Source: a virus
Strand: one strand, 5' to 3'
IMG/VR virus record: IMGVR_UViG_3300042301_004023
Location: 1 to 27,647 of that record
Length of the DNA: 27,647 nt
The notes beneath the pieces are model-generated. The model was given only the letters and a program-made list of their open reading frames with translations, was not told the origin of the DNA and did not search any database. The first letter of the stretch is position 1. Every line of letters begins with the position of its first letter. Shown here one piece after another: positions 1 to 6,840 of this stretch. The position numbers were made by a program, and so were the translations under genes.

Positions 1-380
1 CTCACGGAGATGATGTCATACGTTCTGCAAATATAATAGAAGAATGCGGAGGAATGATAAGCTATAACTGGTGTTCTTTTAATACGAAAATAGGCACGAA
101 CGAAGGTGGTATGCAGTTATCTGGGGATAGAAATAATTCAACGGAAAGCAGAAAAGATTTTACATTTAGACAATGCAATGAAATTATTAAAAATATTCCT
201 AATGTCAAAAAATATTTTCATACTGATTTTGTATTAGATGAGAATAAAAACAACATATACGAATTTAAAATGAAGAATAAATCACAAATATTTAAAATTA
301 GATATTTCCCTAATTATAAATGGGAAAATTATTTTGATAGTGAATACACAAATAAAAATTCTAAGAATTGTCTATTCTAA
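1..380 (+). CDS. Glycosyltransferase, C-terminal part (truncated by window start)
   Basis: The reading frame is open from base 3 (His-Gly-Asp-Asp-Val) with no start codon in the window, so this is the last about 125 residues of a longer gene. It aligns by eye with the C-terminal third of the gene at 2820-3707: HGDDVIR matches HNDDDMR, an E-x-x-GGM-x-x-x-GDR segment matches KGGMTSAGDR, and a KKYF segment follows in both. Both end in a Leu-Phe pair. It is therefore a paralogue of that glycosyltransferase. The acidic triplet and GGM/GDR loop probably belong to the catalytic and acceptor end of a GT-A-like fold (inference). The ATG at 54 is internal. A strong promoter follows the stop codon at once, so this gene ends one transcription unit. 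The target is not visible; DNA hydroxymethyl-pyrimidine is the leading guess. Confidence 0.7.
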   Translation, partial: HGDDVIRSANIIEECGGMISYNWCSFNTKIGTNEGGMQLSGDRNNSTESRKDFTFRQCNEIIKNIPNVKKYFHTDFVLDENKNNIYEFKMKNKSQIFKIRYFPNYKWENYFDSEYTNKNSKNCLF

Positions 381-409
381 TTGACAAGTGTATTCTAACA
401 AAGTATAAT
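381..409 (+). promoter_or_regulatory. Sigma70-type promoter, perfect consensus
   Basis: TTGACA (381-386), a 17-bp spacer, and TATAAT (404-409). Both hexamers match the consensus perfectly. It lies right after the stop codon of the truncated glycosyltransferase and 23 bp before the small membrane-protein gene at 433, so it should drive the cassette 433-3707 using host RNA polymerase early in infection. Confidence 0.85.
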
Positions 410-432
410 GAGTTATTAACAGGGGAAATAAA

Positions 433-522
433 ATGAAAACAATAGAAATAACTCTAATTAGTGCTGCATGTTTTTGCATTCTTTGGGCTATAATAGAATT
501 TTACAAAAACTCTAAGAGGTAA
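433..522 (+). CDS. Single-pass membrane microprotein, 29 aa
   Basis: ATG at 433 follows an AGGGG ribosome site and the frame closes with TAA at 520-522, three bases before the next gene's ATG. The product begins MKTIEITLISAACFCILWAI and ends in the charged tail EFYKNSKR. Residues about 5-21 are hydrophobic enough for one transmembrane helix, and the positive tail suggests the C-terminus stays in the cytoplasm. It is the first gene after a consensus promoter and is tightly spaced with the glycosyltransferase gene, so it is very likely translated. No family is recognised. It may be a small membrane effector or simply a leader gene. Confidence 0.6.
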   Translation: MKTIEITLISAACFCILWAIIEFYKNSKR

Positions 523-524
523 AA

Positions 525-1331
525 ATGAAAATACTAGTTCCAACGTATATGAGAGAAACGAAACAGAAATGTTGGGAAAATCTCCCATTAGAAATCAGAA
601 AAAAAACTTATCTATGCACTCATAGCGATAGAGTTTCTATTCTTAAAGAAAACTATCCAGAAGCCAATGTCCATGACATTGGAATTACCGATGGTATCGC
701 AGATGTTCGTCAAAAACTTCTATATGTATTTAATGACGAAAAAGTTTTCATTGTTGATGATAATTGCACCTTTACATATCGCGAAGATATGAAATTGAAA
801 AAAATCGAAACTTCTGAAAAGTTTGAAGAAATGCTTGCAACAGTAGAATCTATGTTAGATACATATCCTATGGTAGGAATTTCTGATAGGGGAGGAAATA
901 ATAGAGTTCCTGAAAGTTTCCAAGAAATAGGTCGATCTTATTCGTGTTATGGTATTAACATAAAGAAATTTAAAGAACATGGGATTAGATTTGATGGAAT
1001 GTATCAAGATAATAAAGAAATTAAATTGTTTGAGGATTTCTATGTGATACTTTCCCTATTGTCAAAGGGATTAAAAAATGCTATACTATATGAGTTCGCA
1101 TTCAATCATCCTCATGGAGCAGAAGGTGGAAATTCAGTTCATAGGACAAATGAATTACAGAAAAAATGCTATCAAGAACTTTCTAGAAGATTTCCAGGAA
1201 TCGTGAAGTTAGTTGAAAAGAAAGATGCTTCGTGGGTGCTTGATAAAGAAAACAATTCACGAACAGAAGCTATTATATCATGGAAAAAATGTTTCGAGGG
1301 TTCTAATGCAAAATCAACAAAGTTGTTCTAA
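525..1331 (+). CDS. Glycosyltransferase, resembling TET-associated glycosyltransferases (TAGT)
   Basis: A 268-residue protein starting at ATG 525 with AGAGG upstream. The N-terminus MKILVPTYMRE is the first strand and loop of a nucleotide-sugar-binding GT-A fold. FIVDDN at residues 75-80 supplies a D-x-D-like acidic metal/sugar-nucleotide site. GGNNR (123-127), an R-F-D...FEDF stretch (155-172) and HPHGAEGGNS (195-204) follow the order I remember for the phage TET-associated glycosyltransferase family, which transfers sugars to hydroxymethylated cytosine in DNA; that family assignment is from memory. It is related to the truncated gene at 1-380 and the gene at 2820-3707, with the same acidic motif and a GG-x-x-x-x-R segment near the end. 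Its last 26 bases overlap the next gene. Role inferred: DNA base glycosylation; a surface-glycan target is the alternative. Confidence 0.65.
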   Translation: MKILVPTYMRETKQKCWENLPLEIRKKTYLCTHSDRVSILKENYPEANVHDIGITDGIADVRQKLLYVFNDEKVFIVDDNCTFTYREDMKLKKIETSEKFEEMLATVESMLDTYPMVGISDRGGNNRVPESFQEIGRSYSCYGINIKKFKEHGIRFDGMYQDNKEIKLFEDFYVILSLLSKGLKNAILYEFAFNHPHGAEGGNSVHRTNELQKKCYQELSRRFPGIVKLVEKKDASWVLDKENNSRTEAIISWKKCFEGSNAKSTKLF

Positions 1332-2823
1332 ATTTAATGTTATTATTCCTTGTGCTGGCGAAGCAACTAGAATGCGTCCAATTACAAGCAATATTTCTAA
1401 GGCGATGGTTCGTGTTAATGGTAAACCTTGCATAGATTTTATTCTTGAAAAAGTCATTGCTGATGGAGCAGATTCTATCATAATTGTAGATGGTGCATAT
1501 AGTGACATTCGTAAATACGTTTCTAAGAAATATAAAGGATATAATATAAAATTTACAGGTGCTTGTAAAAAAGATGGTCCTGGAAATTCAATATGGTCTG
1601 GCTTGAATTATTCTAACTTCATATATCCATTTAATAAAGAACTCCCTCTAGTTGTTTGGCTTGGTGATACAATTCTATTAGATAGCGATATCCCATACGG
1701 TAGTAATTTCTTAATGACTAAAGAAGTAGAATATCATTCTGACTGGTGTCTTTATGATGGAGAAAAATACTATAATAAACCATCTAAAAATATTCCTAAT
1801 GCAAAAGCACTTGTAGGAGTCTATGGATTTGATAAAACTCCAGAACCTTGGGAAAACATCTATCCAGAAATCTATCAGATATTAGAACATCATTCAGATT
1901 CCTATAAAATGATTGATTCTAAAGAATGGTATGACATAGGAAACATTCCTAATTACTATCAAACTTGTGCAGAACTTCTTAAATTAAAGTCTAGAAATTT
2001 CAATGTTCTTAACTATGATAGAGAATTAGGAATTGTAGAAAAAACAGTCATATCAAATGATTATCATGACGTTATTGTTCCAGAAAAGATGTGGTATAAA
2101 AATCTTACAGAAGAACAATCACTTTTTACTCCTAGATTTATTCATAGCGAAAATAAAGATTCTATAAAATTATCTTACGAATCGGGTATTCTACTTTCTG
2201 ACTTGCTTCTATATGAAGAAGTTTCTGATATTACATGGGAATATATTCTTGATAAAGTTATCAAGATAATGGATAAATATTTTCATACAAATAAAAGAAA
2301 TATAAAAACATGGCACGATACATTTTCAATGGGAAAGTATCTAATTGATTATAAAATGTGGTTTGAAAAAACAGAAAATAGATTACAAAAAACTGAATTT
2401 ACAAAAAAAGAAAAATTTAAAATAATTTCATTAGCTAAACAAGTTTCTGAATATCACGAATATGCGGATTGTATCCATGGTGATTTGCATTTAGGAAATA
2501 TTATCTATAATCCTTATTCTGATAAAATTATACTGATTGACCCTAGAGGTGAATATGGAGAAATTCAAAGTGGGGGCAATCCACTTTATGATTGGTGCAA
2601 ACTTTCTCATGATATAGTTCTAGGATATTCATCTATCGTTAATAATTGTGAACAGAATACTAATCTTGTAGAAATCTATAAAAAACTTTGTTACAAATAT
2701 GATATAGATTACGAATTAACAGTAAAGGGTGCGGTTGTTCTTCTAGCTTCTTGTATTCCTCTACATAGTGATGATAGCGAAAGACAAGCAAGAATGATGG
2801 AAAAGGTTAGAGAATATCTATGA
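1306..2823 (+). CDS. Fused sugar nucleotidyltransferase / APH-fold kinase
   Basis: I place the start at ATG 1306 (505 residues): GAGGG precedes it, and the frame extending back to 1213 runs inside the previous gene and adds only 31 unrelated residues. The N-terminal half is a nucleotidyltransferase: VIIPCAGEATRMRPITSNIS (residues 12-31) is the G-x-x-T-R-M-x-P phosphate-binding signature, VVWLGDT is the D-x metal strand, and EWYDIGN is typical of sugar-1-phosphate nucleotidyltransferases. The C-terminal half is a choline/aminoglycoside-type kinase: HGDLHLGN from His391 is the catalytic H-x-D-x-x-x-x-N loop, and IDPRG around residue 411 is the metal-binding site. The pair parallels the separate AmgK (anomeric kinase) and MurU (uridylyltransferase) enzymes, or LicA/LicC for choline. 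Between two glycosyltransferases, it most likely makes their nucleotide-sugar donor from a free sugar (inference). The stop codon overlaps the next ATG as ATGA. Confidence 0.75.
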   Translation: MQNQQSCSKFNVIIPCAGEATRMRPITSNISKAMVRVNGKPCIDFILEKVIADGADSIIIVDGAYSDIRKYVSKKYKGYNIKFTGACKKDGPGNSIWSGLNYSNFIYPFNKELPLVVWLGDTILLDSDIPYGSNFLMTKEVEYHSDWCLYDGEKYYNKPSKNIPNAKALVGVYGFDKTPEPWENIYPEIYQILEHHSDSYKMIDSKEWYDIGNIPNYYQTCAELLKLKSRNFNVLNYDRELGIVEKTVISNDYHDVIVPEKMWYKNLTEEQSLFTPRFIHSENKDSIKLSYESGILLSDLLLYEEVSDITWEYILDKVIKIMDKYFHTNKRNIKTWHDTFSMGKYLIDYKMWFEKTENRLQKTEFTKKEKFKIISLAKQVSEYHEYADCIHGDLHLGNIIYNPYSDKIILIDPRGEYGEIQSGGNPLYDWCKLSHDIVLGYSSIVNNCEQNTNLVEIYKKLCYKYDIDYELTVKGAVVLLASCIPLHSDDSERQARMMEKVREYL

Positions 2824-3707
2824 AAATTATTATAAGAAGTTACGATAGAGAAAATACAATACTTGATAATACTCTAGGGGAATTGCTAAAGCAGAAAGAT
2901 ATAGATCTTGCAGAATGTCTATATATCTATGTTGGTAATCAAGAACAATATGACAAGTATTCTAAAGTTCTTAAAGATTATCCTCTAAAAGAAATCTGTA
3001 TTCGCAGTGAACTTCCTGCAAATGTTCCTTTCAATGACGCTATCAAGAGGTTTCCCGAAGGAGACAAATTAGTTTTTATTGATGATGACCTTTACAAGTT
3101 TAGAATCTATGAAGAAATTGATATGGTTAAAAAGAAATTTACTGATTGCGAAAATCTTGGTGAAATATTAAATTATTGTTTTGATAAAGTAGATAAGAAT
3201 ATTGGTGGTGTAGTCAACATATATTTCGCACCCAATTTAAAATTTAAACAAGGTTCTGCTTTTTATGAATATAAACCAAGAAAAACAGGATCTTCATTCT
3301 GGGGAATGTATAACGATAAAGAATTGCTTGTAAATTATTCTCATAATGATGACGATATGAGAACCGCAATGATACTAGAAAAATATAGCGGGATGTATAA
3401 TCTAAATTGGTTTACAGCAGAAACTAAAGCTGGAGTAACTAAGGGAGGAATGACTTCTGCAGGGGATAGAGATTTCGAAAATCAAAAAGAATTTACAAAA
3501 CAAGTTTGCGAAGAAATGTTTTCTAATGAACCTCTAATTAAAAAATATTTCAGTAGATACAGATATAAAGAAACTATGAACATGCACTTCTTAGATTTGA
3601 AGAATATTAGGGAACTTAGAAAAATTATTCCTAATTGTCAAGAAATAAAGTGGAGTTCATATATGCAAGAATCACCTGATATTAAAAATTATAGTTCGTT
3701 ATTTTAA
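2820..3707 (+). CDS. Glycosyltransferase, paralogue of the truncated first gene
   Basis: A 295-residue protein, translationally coupled to the preceding nucleotidyltransferase/kinase by an ATGA overlap. MKIIIRSYDRE opens the fold, FIDDD (residues 86-90) gives the acidic sugar-nucleotide/metal motif, HNDDDMR (175-181) is a second acidic site, and KGGMTSAGDR (208-217) is the conserved C-terminal loop shared with the truncated gene at 1-380. Similarity to the 525-1331 protein is weaker but runs in the same order. The coupling implies it uses the donor made by the preceding enzyme. A TAGT-like DNA glycosyltransferase is my preferred reading; the exact sugar and acceptor cannot be read from the sequence. 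Confidence 0.65.
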   Translation: MKIIIRSYDRENTILDNTLGELLKQKDIDLAECLYIYVGNQEQYDKYSKVLKDYPLKEICIRSELPANVPFNDAIKRFPEGDKLVFIDDDLYKFRIYEEIDMVKKKFTDCENLGEILNYCFDKVDKNIGGVVNIYFAPNLKFKQGSAFYEYKPRKTGSSFWGMYNDKELLVNYSHNDDDMRTAMILEKYSGMYNLNWFTAETKAGVTKGGMTSAGDRDFENQKEFTKQVCEEMFSNEPLIKKYFSRYRYKETMNMHFLDLKNIRELRKIIPNCQEIKWSSYMQESPDIKNYSSLF

Positions 3708-3710
3708 TAG

Positions 3711-3739
3711 TTGCTTATATAGAATTATAATGTTATACT
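3711..3739 (+). promoter_or_regulatory. Sigma70-type promoter with extended -10
   Basis: TTGCTT (3711-3716), a 17-bp spacer, and TATACT (3734-3739) preceded by TG one base upstream. It starts three bases after the glycosyltransferase stop codon and lies 30 bp before the AAA ATPase gene, whose ribosome site is AGAGGAAA. Confidence 0.75.
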
Positions 3740-3769
3740 TCAATTGCAATTTAATATAGAGGAAATACA

Positions 3770-4825
3770 ATGACACATTATTTAAAAGTTAGTGACACAA
3801 TCACAGTTTTTTCTGGAAACTGCGAATTTACACAAAAACTTCCAACTAATATCTATCAAGTTGCTTACAATCAACAGAAAGGATATTTCTTAAATCAATT
3901 TTCTGATAGCAACACTATCCCAGAAAAAATCTATGGTAAATCTCAATTTCATGCTGATAGAGTTATAGAAACATTTGACAAGAAAAAAACTTCTATTGGA
4001 GTTTTACTTTCTGGAATAAAGGGAACAGGGAAAACTCTAACCGCTAAAATTATTTCTGAAATTTGTTTGTCTAGGAATATCCCAACTATCATTATTAATG
4101 AAAGTTATTCCGATAGCGATTTTTGCAAGTTCATTACAGACATTAGTGAAGAATGCGTTATCATTTTTGATGAATTTGAAAAAGTTTATTATGACGAAAA
4201 AGACCAAGAAAAAATACTAACTCTTTTTGATGGTGTTTATTCTAATAGGAAATTATTTATCTTTACCATTAATGACATTAGTAAAATCAATAAACATATG
4301 CTTTCAAGAAATAGCAGAATCCACTATCATTTCAGATATAGTGTTTTATCTGATGAAATGATTGTAGAATACTGTAACGAAAAATTAAAAGATTTAACAA
4401 AAAGAGATGATATTATTACAGTTTCTAAAGGAATCGGTAGTTTCTCATTTGATAATTTACAAGCTATTGTTTGGGAATGCAACAATTATCCAGATTTAAG
4501 TGTTAAGGAAATTTGTGATGACCTTAATTTAGAATTTAAACCTATGAATAACGATTCGTATAAAATAAAATCTATATTTGATAAAGTCAATAATAAAATT
4601 ATTGACACTGTTTTTTATGATGATACATCTCTATATAATGATAGTTCTTGCAGTGTTAGATTTTATTTAGAAAAAGAATGTGACGAAGAAATAAGGATTA
4701 ATTTCAATTCTTCAAACATTAAATTGCTTGATTATAAAAATGGTGAAATTTCATACGAAAATGAAGAATATATTGTCAATTTACACTCACCAAAAATGGA
4801 AAATATGTTGTCATTTTTGATTTAA
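3770..4825 (+). CDS. AAA-type ATPase
   Basis: A 351-residue protein. Walker A is GIKGTGKT (residues 82-89) and Walker B is VIIFDEFEKV with the Asp-Glu pair at 134-135. A stretch ending in SRNSRIHYHFRY looks like the sensor/arginine-finger part of an AAA module (SR-x-SR). The N-terminal 75 residues and the last about 120 residues are not recognised; the C-terminal part may bind the substrate. It has its own promoter and no tight partner gene, so it may be transcribed apart from the sugar cassette. T4-like phages carry AAA proteins in clamp loading and helicase work, but this is not a clamp-loader subunit by any motif I can see. A remodelling or defence-related role is open. Confidence 0.75.
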   Translation: MTHYLKVSDTITVFSGNCEFTQKLPTNIYQVAYNQQKGYFLNQFSDSNTIPEKIYGKSQFHADRVIETFDKKKTSIGVLLSGIKGTGKTLTAKIISEICLSRNIPTIIINESYSDSDFCKFITDISEECVIIFDEFEKVYYDEKDQEKILTLFDGVYSNRKLFIFTINDISKINKHMLSRNSRIHYHFRYSVLSDEMIVEYCNEKLKDLTKRDDIITVSKGIGSFSFDNLQAIVWECNNYPDLSVKEICDDLNLEFKPMNNDSYKIKSIFDKVNNKIIDTVFYDDTSLYNDSSCSVRFYLEKECDEEIRINFNSSNIKLLDYKNGEISYENEEYIVNLHSPKMENMLSFLI

Positions 4826-4830
4826 TTTGA

Positions 4831-4860
4831 TTGACAAAAGTGACTGTTAGCTGTTAGTAT
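4831..4860 (+). promoter_or_regulatory. Sigma70-type promoter (TTGACA, 18-bp spacer, TAGTAT)
   Basis: TTGACA at 4831-4836 and TAGTAT at 4855-4860 with TG one base before it. The perfect -35 and the extended -10 partly make up for the 18-bp spacer. It lies 66 bp before the gene at 4927 and upstream of a late box, so that gene may be expressed both early and late. Confidence 0.55.
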
Positions 4861-4892
4861 AGGATTACAACCTAATGATTATTGTCCTTTAA

Positions 4893-4900
4893 AATAAATA
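4893..4900 (+). promoter_or_regulatory. Late promoter box AATAAATA
   Basis: AATAAATA differs from the T4 late consensus TATAAATA at one base. It lies 26 bp before the ATG at 4927, leaving room for a leader with the AGAGG ribosome site. Late expression would fit a capsid-packaged product. Confidence 0.5.
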
Positions 4901-4926
4901 ACATATATTAAATTTAGAGGTTAAAA

Positions 4927-5298
4927 ATGATTAAAACATATAAAGAATTACATGAAAGTATTTTAAACGAAGCGTATAATCCCGATTGGAAAGTTGGTGA
5001 TAAGTTAAAGTTATCTTTTATCGCAAAACCTTCTGATTGGGCAGAAGTAAAGCAACATGCAAAATCTAAAGGCGAGGAAACAATGTGTGTTGTAGAAAAA
5101 GTTATTAGGAATAGCAAAATGTTTCAATCAATAGTTATTGATACATTTGTAAGAATTCCTGAATTAAAAGGAACTGGTGGAAGTGATGGAAAACCTAATG
5201 ATCCCGAAAAAGTTACTGTAATTTATGGAGCAGGAAAAGATGTTATGTTTGTAAATAGTTCTGGATACGATTATCCAAGATATATTGCATTGAATTAA
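4927..5298 (+). CDS. Hypothetical protein with capsid-targeting-like N-terminus
   Basis: A 123-residue protein starting at ATG 4927 after AGAGG. The N-terminus MIKTYKELHESILNEAYN resembles the capsid-targeting peptide of T4 internal proteins (MKTYQEFIAEA), and contains two L-x-E sites (LHE, LNE) of the kind cut by the prohead protease gp21. If cut after LNE, about 108 residues would stay in the head and could be injected into the host. The rest (VGDKLKLSFIAKPSDWAEVK... and a glycine-rich segment) is not recognised. It shares the N-terminal signature, but little else, with the genes at 14568, 16442 and 27284. A late box precedes it. Its stop codon overlaps the convergent GIY-YIG gene by four bases. 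Confidence 0.6.
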   Translation: MIKTYKELHESILNEAYNPDWKVGDKLKLSFIAKPSDWAEVKQHAKSKGEETMCVVEKVIRNSKMFQSIVIDTFVRIPELKGTGGSDGKPNDPEKVTVIYGAGKDVMFVNSSGYDYPRYIALN

Positions 5299-5795
5299 CT
5301 AATTTGTTGAATAGCAACAATATCTTTATGACGAGGTCTTTGATTGTTTAATACTTTGTAAAAGTGTCTTCTATCATAATTATACTTTTCACAAAAATCA
5401 TACATCCCAAATATTTCTTTAGTAGATCCATTATCAAATTCTATCAGATATCTAACTCTATTTTTATCTGATAGAATTTTTCTTTGTTCTGGAGTAACTA
5501 TTCTCCCAACAGTTCCTTCACCACCTTCTGTAAGATTATATCCAGCTTTTTTTGAATTGTATTCTTTTATGAAAAAAGTTTCCATTTCCATAACATGTTC
5601 AAAAGTTGAAGCACAATAGATAACTTCAAATGAAAAATTATCTACTCCATATTTTCTAATTGCTTTACCCACAGCATAGGGAGATTTTTTATGTTCTCTC
5701 CATCTGCGTTTATAGTTATTAGAAATCCCTATATAACATTTTCCATTAATTAAATTTTCTATTTTATATACTGCATAAATATGTGATGCTGACAT
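5295..5795 (-). CDS. GIY-YIG homing endonuclease
   Basis: I choose ATG at 5795 (166 residues, MSASHIYAVYKIENL...) because GGGGA sits six bases upstream; the TTG at 5807 would put that site inside the gene. IYAVYKIENLINGKCYIGIS is the GIY-YIG core with AVY in place of GIY, followed by the catalytic Arg region RRWREHK and a Glu-rich METFFIKEY helix. The NLTEGGEG turn is typical of phage seg-type enzymes. The C-terminal about 40 residues (FCEKYNYDRRHFYKVLNN...RHKD) form a small DNA-binding module also found at the end of the neighbouring HNH enzyme. The enzyme should cut a homologous locus lacking the gene and spread by repair. An AATAAATA box at 5859-5866 on this strand could give late expression, as is common for T4 homing genes. 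Confidence 0.85.
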   Translation of the reverse strand: MSASHIYAVYKIENLINGKCYIGISNNYKRRWREHKKSPYAVGKAIRKYGVDNFSFEVIYCASTFEHVMEMETFFIKEYNSKKAGYNLTEGGEGTVGRIVTPEQRKILSDKNRVRYLIEFDNGSTKEIFGMYDFCEKYNYDRRHFYKVLNNQRPRHKDIVAIQQIS

Positions 5796-5818
5796 ACTGT
5801 TCCCCAAATAATGTTAGA

Positions 5819-5898
5819 GTCGTTAGAGTTTCTCCTACTCGTGAACGACATATATAACTATTTATTGAGATAAAAATGACAGAACGGAATTTAAATAT
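5819..5898. repeat. Degenerate copy of the DUF4815 gene leader and start codons (direct repeat, copy 1)
   Basis: Bases 5859-5898 match 6879-6918 at 38 of 40 positions and include the ATG and first eight codons of the structural gene (here reading MTERNLNI). Upstream, 5819-5824 GTCGTT pairs with 5844-5849 AACGAC, matching in position the GTCTAT/ATAGAC pair of copy 2. The frame from this ATG (5876) runs on and stops at about codon 30, so this copy is dead. Its right end overlaps the 3' end of the HNH gene. Confidence 0.85.
5859..5866 (-). promoter_or_regulatory. Late promoter box AATAAATA for the GIY-YIG gene
   Basis: On the minus strand this reads AATAAATA, one base from the T4 late consensus, about 63 bp before the GIY-YIG start codon. 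The same bases form part of the duplicated leader, so the duplication may have supplied the promoter. Confidence 0.4.
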
Positions 5899-6805
5899 TT
5901 CTTTTCTTAGTAATTTCTATAACATCTTTGTGACGTTTTCTAGAACCATTTACTACAAAATATAAATTTCCAGAATTATACCCATTTTCTTTAGCCCATG
6001 ATGTTAAATTAGTAGTTTCGTATTTTTCTCCATTTTCCTTGATTATGGTGTATATAAAATGACAACGACTTACAGAAGCTTTTATTCTTAATTCCGGATT
6101 ATCAATATATGTTTGTTTAATAGATTTAGAAATTTTTTCTGAAAAATTTCTATCTTGTGATTTAAAAATAGAACATTCTTTCATTTTGGCTTTATACTTT
6201 TCGCACTGCCACAATTTCTTAGAGTTTTTTCTATGTTTTTCTTTATACTCTTCCGATCGCATTATTTTTTTCATTTTTTCTTTAAACTCTTCACACTGCC
6301 ACATTTCTTTACAATTTTTCCTATGTTTTTCTTTACATTCTTCAGATCGCATTATTTTTTCCATTTTTTCTCTATGTTCTTTATTCTTCCATTTATCAGT
6401 AACAATTTTTGATTGATGTGTTGAAAAATTTTTAGTGAGAGTTTCATAAATTCTAGAACTTTTGCATGTGTATCTTTTATGATTTTTCCTGCTATTTAAT
6501 ATACACATACAGTGAAACGCATGGGTCATGCTTTGATTCCGAAACGCTTTCCATAACATCCAATGTGCTATAAAATGTTGCCTTGCTGATAGTTTAATTA
6601 TATTCCATTTATGTTTTCTTCCATCTTTAAATTTCGGAAACATACTTTTAGGAAGAATATGATGCGCTTCTGTATATGTTCCTTTTTCTGGAACATTATT
6701 TCTTGCATATTCTATAAGTTTAATGTATCTAGTCAAATAGATTTCCGATACAGGGTTTGATGATTTTAAATGATTTTCTATAAATTGTATGCTATAAATA
6801 GTCAT
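5891..6805 (-). CDS. HNH homing endonuclease with internal 30-residue repeats
   Basis: A 304-residue protein starting at ATG 6805 with AAGGACAG upstream. The HNH core lies in residues 46-81: EAHHILPKSM (His48, His49), WNIIKLS (Asn68) and RQHFIAHWML (His77, His81). Residues about 135-215 hold two and a half copies of a charged 30-residue unit (KEKMKKIMRSEEYKEKHRKN...LWQC), like the NUMOD3-type DNA-binding repeats of homing enzymes. The end (SWAKENGYNSGNLYFVVNGS...RHKD) is the same small module that ends the GIY-YIG enzyme next door. The gene sits between two copies of the structural gene's leader, a strong sign of insertion by homing. Its C-terminal codons overlap the degenerate copy. Confidence 0.88.
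   Translation of the reverse strand: MTIYSIQFIENHLKSSNPVSEIYLTRYIKLIEYARNNVPEKGTYTEAHHILPKSMFPKFKDGRKHKWNIIKLSARQHFIAHWMLWKAFRNQSMTHAFHCMCILNSRKNHKRYTCKSSRIYETLTKNFSTHQSKIVTDKWKNKEHREKMEKIMRSEECKEKHRKNCKEMWQCEEFKEKMKKIMRSEEYKEKHRKNSKKLWQCEKYKAKMKECSIFKSQDRNFSEKISKSIKQTYIDNPELRIKASVSRCHFIYTIIKENGEKYETTNLTSWAKENGYNSGNLYFVVNGSRKRHKDVIEITKKRNI
6204..6383 (-). repeat. 90-bp tandem repeat inside the HNH gene
   Basis: The motif cactgcc recurs at 6204 and 6294, exactly 90 bp apart, and the bases between repeat with scattered changes. The period equals 30 codons, so the repeat lengthens the DNA-binding arm without shifting the frame. Confidence 0.7.
6793..6800 (+). promoter_or_regulatory. Late promoter box TATAAATA for the structural gene
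   Basis: An exact T4-type late box on the plus strand, about 95 bp before the DUF4815 gene ATG. It lies inside the first codons of the oppositely oriented HNH gene. The resulting leader would include the GTCTAT/ATAGAC dyad. A similar CATAAATA at 5774-5781 precedes the degenerate copy. Confidence 0.5.
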
Positions 6806-6840
6806 GTAAGCTGTCCTTGTGATTAATATTTTAGGGTAGA

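Noticed and set aside
1213-1305. Upstream ATG extending the nucleotidyltransferase/kinase by 31 residues
   Set aside because: It lies deep inside the previous gene, adds residues unlike the family, and has no ribosome site, while ATG 1306 has GAGGG at good spacing.
5796-5807. TTG start for the GIY-YIG gene at 5807
   Set aside because: The ribosome site GGGGA would lie inside the gene; it is well placed for ATG 5795.
5876-5965. Frame from the ATG in the degenerate leader copy as a real small gene
   Set aside because: It repeats the first eight codons of the structural gene, then runs through the antisense of the HNH gene and stops after about 30 codons.
6186-6416. Plus-strand frame opposite the HNH gene with Ser/Phe/His-rich repeats
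   Set aside because: It is the antisense shadow of the lysine/glutamate-rich 30-residue repeats and has no ribosome site.
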